DNA from: Streptomyces dioscori
GTDB lineage: Bacteria; Actinomycetota; Actinomycetes; Streptomycetales; Streptomycetaceae
Length of the DNA: 64,000 nt
Direction: 5' to 3'
Assembly: GCF_003024195.1 (NCBI RefSeq)
Contig: NZ_KZ679043.1
Span: 248,001 to 312,000 of the forward strand
Both the position numbers and the translations under genes were made by a program. The stretch's first letter is position 1; the number at the start of each line of letters is the position of its first letter. The notes under the pieces were generated by a model. The model was not told where the DNA came from, searched no databases, and saw nothing but the letters and a program-made list of their open reading frames with translations. Shown one piece after another: positions 62,549-64,000 of the stretch.

Positions 62549-63412
62549 TCACGGGCGGCGCGGGACGGCGCGCGGGGCGGCGCGTGAGAGGGGCACGTCG
62601 TCGGTGATCCACTCCTCGCGCGAACGGTGCGCCGCGAGCCACCGCTCCGCGTAGGCGACCGCGTCCACCAGGGGGAACAGCCGTGTGTCGGCCGCGCCCA
62701 CCCGGCCCCGTACGACAGGGCGGTCCCGTTCGAAGTCGGCGCCCAGGGTGTCGAACTCGTCCGAGCTGATCGCGACCTCCGTGACGGTCTCCCAGCGGGG
62801 CCCCTCCGGGGTGAGGACCGGCCGTCCCACCTCGACGCGGGGCGCGGGTATGCGGTACTCGGCCAGGTGGAAGCCGGTGCAGGTGTCGTACCCCGCGCCC
62901 AGCAGCAGGACCCGGGCGCCCCGCTCCTCCAGGCGCGCCAGCGGGCTGTGCTCGCCGAGGCGGCAGTCCGGCGCGTGGCTCCCGACGACCGCCGCCGCGG
63001 CCGGGCCGACGGCCGCGAAGGAGGTCTGCGGATGCGCGCTGCGCAGGGCACCGGGCCAGGAGCGCACGGTCTCCGGAACCACGCCCACCCCGCGTGAGGG
63101 CGTCACGAGCGGGTCGTACGGGGGCATCGTGGCGCGGATCGTCGGCCACCACTCCTCGGGCACGGGCGGGCTGCTCCACAGGGCCGGGTCGGAGAGGTCG
63201 CCGGACTGGGTGGGGACCACGAGGGTGCCGTCCGGACCGAGGGCGTCGAGGAGTCCCTGGACGACGGCTACCGCTCCTCCGTTGACCCATCCGAGGGAAC
63301 GCAGTGACGCATGCACGAGGAGCGTCTCGCCGGGGCGTACGCCCAGGGCGCGCAGGTCCGTGGCGAGGGTGGCGCGGGTGACGAGAGGGCCGGTGGGAGG
63401 GGGTGTCGGCAT
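62549..63412 (-). CDS. AAC(3)-family aminoglycoside N-acetyltransferase-like protein
   Basis: A 287-residue protein of the Antibiotic_NAT family. It shows VRPGETLLVHASLRSLGWVNGGAVAVVQGLLDALGPDGTLVVPTQSG, then SFAAVGPAAAAVVG, and the signature GEHSPLARLEERGARVLLLGAGYDTCTGFHLAEYR, which aligns with the acetyl-CoA/active-site motifs. AAC(3) enzymes acetylate the 3-amino group of aminoglycosides; in Streptomyces such proteins can be resistance genes or housekeeping. The cognate drug cannot be read. ATG 63412 has no strong ribosome-binding site. Confidence 0.9.
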   Translation of the reverse strand: MPTPPPTGPLVTRATLATDLRALGVRPGETLLVHASLRSLGWVNGGAVAVVQGLLDALGPDGTLVVPTQSGDLSDPALWSSPPVPEEWWPTIRATMPPYDPLVTPSRGVGVVPETVRSWPGALRSAHPQTSFAAVGPAAAAVVGSHAPDCRLGEHSPLARLEERGARVLLLGAGYDTCTGFHLAEYRIPAPRVEVGRPVLTPEGPRWETVTEVAISSDEFDTLGADFERDRPVVRGRVGAADTRLFPLVDAVAYAERWLAAHRSREEWITDDVPLSRAAPRAVPRRP

Positions 63413-63487
63413 GGTTCCCCAGTCTTGCCGACGACCCCGGGCCATGCCACCGAATTGATCGATCAAAGATCGTTCCCGCAGGTCAGA

Positions 63488-63501
63488 TTAGGTTTACCTA
63501 A
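63488..63501. promoter_or_regulatory. TTAGGT-TT-ACCTAA dyad, iron-box-like
   Basis: TTAGGT (63488-63493), TT, ACCTAA (63496-63501). Half-sites match the actinobacterial DtxR/IdeR/DmdR iron box, but the spacing is 5 bp shorter. It lies between the AAC(3)-like gene and sufR. Confidence 0.45.
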
Positions 63502-63559
63502 GTGATGCACCGCACCCCATCGGGCGCGGACACGGCTTGTCACTCTCTGAGGAATTACG

Positions 63560-63573
63560 CAACAATGGTGTTG
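63560..63573. promoter_or_regulatory. Putative SufR operator overlapping the sufR start
   Basis: CAAC (63560-63563), six bases, GTTG (63570-63573): an exact CAAC-N6-GTTG, the dyad I recall for Streptomyces SufR. The last G is the first base of the GTG start codon, so the bound repressor would sit on the predicted transcription start. Confidence 0.7.
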
Positions 63574-64000
63574 TGAAATACGTCGGCGAGGCTCAGGAGA
63601 CCCCCACGGGGGCCCCTCAGGAGGAACTCGCGACCGGAGAGCGCTCCACGCGCAACCGGGTCGCGCGGTCCATCCTGGACCACGGCCCGTCGACGGTGGC
63701 CGATCTCGCCGGACGGCTGGGCCTGACCCAGGCGGCGGTCCGACGGCATCTTGACGCCCTCGTCTCCGACGACGTCGTGGAGCCCCGCGAACAGCGGGTC
63801 TACGGCGCTCGTACGCGCGGACGGCCCGCCAAGGTGTTCGCCCTGACCGACTGCGGCCGGGACGCCTTCGACCAGTCCTACGACCAGCTCGCCGCGGACG
63901 CCCTGCGCTGGATCGCCGAGCGCGAGGGCGGGGAGGGGGCGCTCGTCGCCTTCGCCCGCGCCCGGATGGCCGCCCAGGCCGGTGCCTACCGCGAGGCGGT
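63573..64000 (+). CDS. sufR: SufR-type [Fe-S] sensing regulator, 3' end missing
   Basis: The first 142 residues of a winged-helix regulator: RSTRNRVARSILDHGPSTVADLAGRLGLTQAAVRRHLDALVSDDVVEPREQRVYGARTRGRPAKVFALTDCGRDAF. This is the ArsR/SufR-like DNA-binding domain. The Fe-S cysteines expected in the C-terminal part lie beyond the window. SufR represses the suf operon and itself when Fe-S loaded. GTG 63573 has no ribosome-binding site and lies 6-7 bp after an AACAAT, so translation may be leaderless. The reading frame has no stop to the window end. From memory, sufB follows in Streptomyces. Confidence 0.88.
   Translation, partial: MKYVGEAQETPTGAPQEELATGERSTRNRVARSILDHGPSTVADLAGRLGLTQAAVRRHLDALVSDDVVEPREQRVYGARTRGRPAKVFALTDCGRDAFDQSYDQLAADALRWIAEREGGEGALVAFARARMAAQAGAYREA

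Overview
This window is a stretch of a Streptomyces chromosome, very probably from its conserved core. It has high G+C content throughout, GTG/TTG starts, stop-start overlaps of the ATGA/GTGA type, and a recognisable Streptomyces gene neighbourhood: uvrB, uvrA, uvrC-rapZ-yvcK-whiA, gap, pgk-tpiA-secG, pgi, tkt-tal-zwf-opcA-pgl, ctaB, ctaA, sufR. From memory this resembles the S. coelicolor region around SCO1926 to SCO1967, read in reverse. That comparison is recollection, not a search.

Layout. 1-8.7 kb: the end of an MHYT membrane protein, uvrB, two TerD-family proteins, a TerC membrane protein behind a probable Mn2+ (yybP-ykoY) riboswitch, a small alpha/beta-barrel protein and a Ca2+/H+ antiporter. 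8.7-15.2 kb: an MFS transporter divergent from dehydroquinase aroQ, a polar amino-acid ABC transporter, an MBL-fold hydrolase and a mycothiol/DinB-type protein. 15.4-28 kb: uvrA, a lacI-type regulator coupled to a PfkB sugar kinase, a DNA-binding-like protein, and the tightly overlapping uvrC-rapZ-yvcK-whiA operon. 28-28.7 kb: an array of about 73-bp palindromic repeats. 28.7-38 kb: a secreted M14 carboxypeptidase, then glycolysis (gap, pgk, tpiA), secG, an RbpA-family protein and pgi. 38-49 kb: what looks like an inserted block, with a MacB-type ABC exporter with PadR regulator and an alpha-glucoside uptake and hydrolysis cluster. 49-55.7 kb: the oxidative/non-oxidative pentose phosphate operon on the minus strand. 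56-64 kb: heme O and heme A synthases, small enzymes, an ABC-2 exporter, an AAC(3)-like acetyltransferase and the start of sufR.

How it fits together. The most coherent signal is regulatory. Four promoters in the first 23 kb (before uvrB, the first terD, uvrA and uvrC) match the RecA-NDp / PafBC-type DNA-damage promoter, TTGTCAGTG-N8-TANNNT, with identical internal spacing. At uvrB and uvrC the -10 box sits exactly 7 nt before the ATG, so both messages should be leaderless. Because uvrC overlaps rapZ, yvcK and whiA, the same damage promoter should feed the sporulation regulator whiA. Other regulatory finds are a CAAC-N6-GTTG SufR-type operator overlapping the sufR start codon, a 54-bp near-perfect palindrome sharing a 23-bp core (one mismatch) with the likely operator of the lacI gene 12 kb away, and a family of GCGC(A/C)GTTCCCCGCGCCCCT repeats at gene ends.

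Limits: no alignments or folding were run. Family calls come from reading the translations, and operators and promoters are pattern matches.
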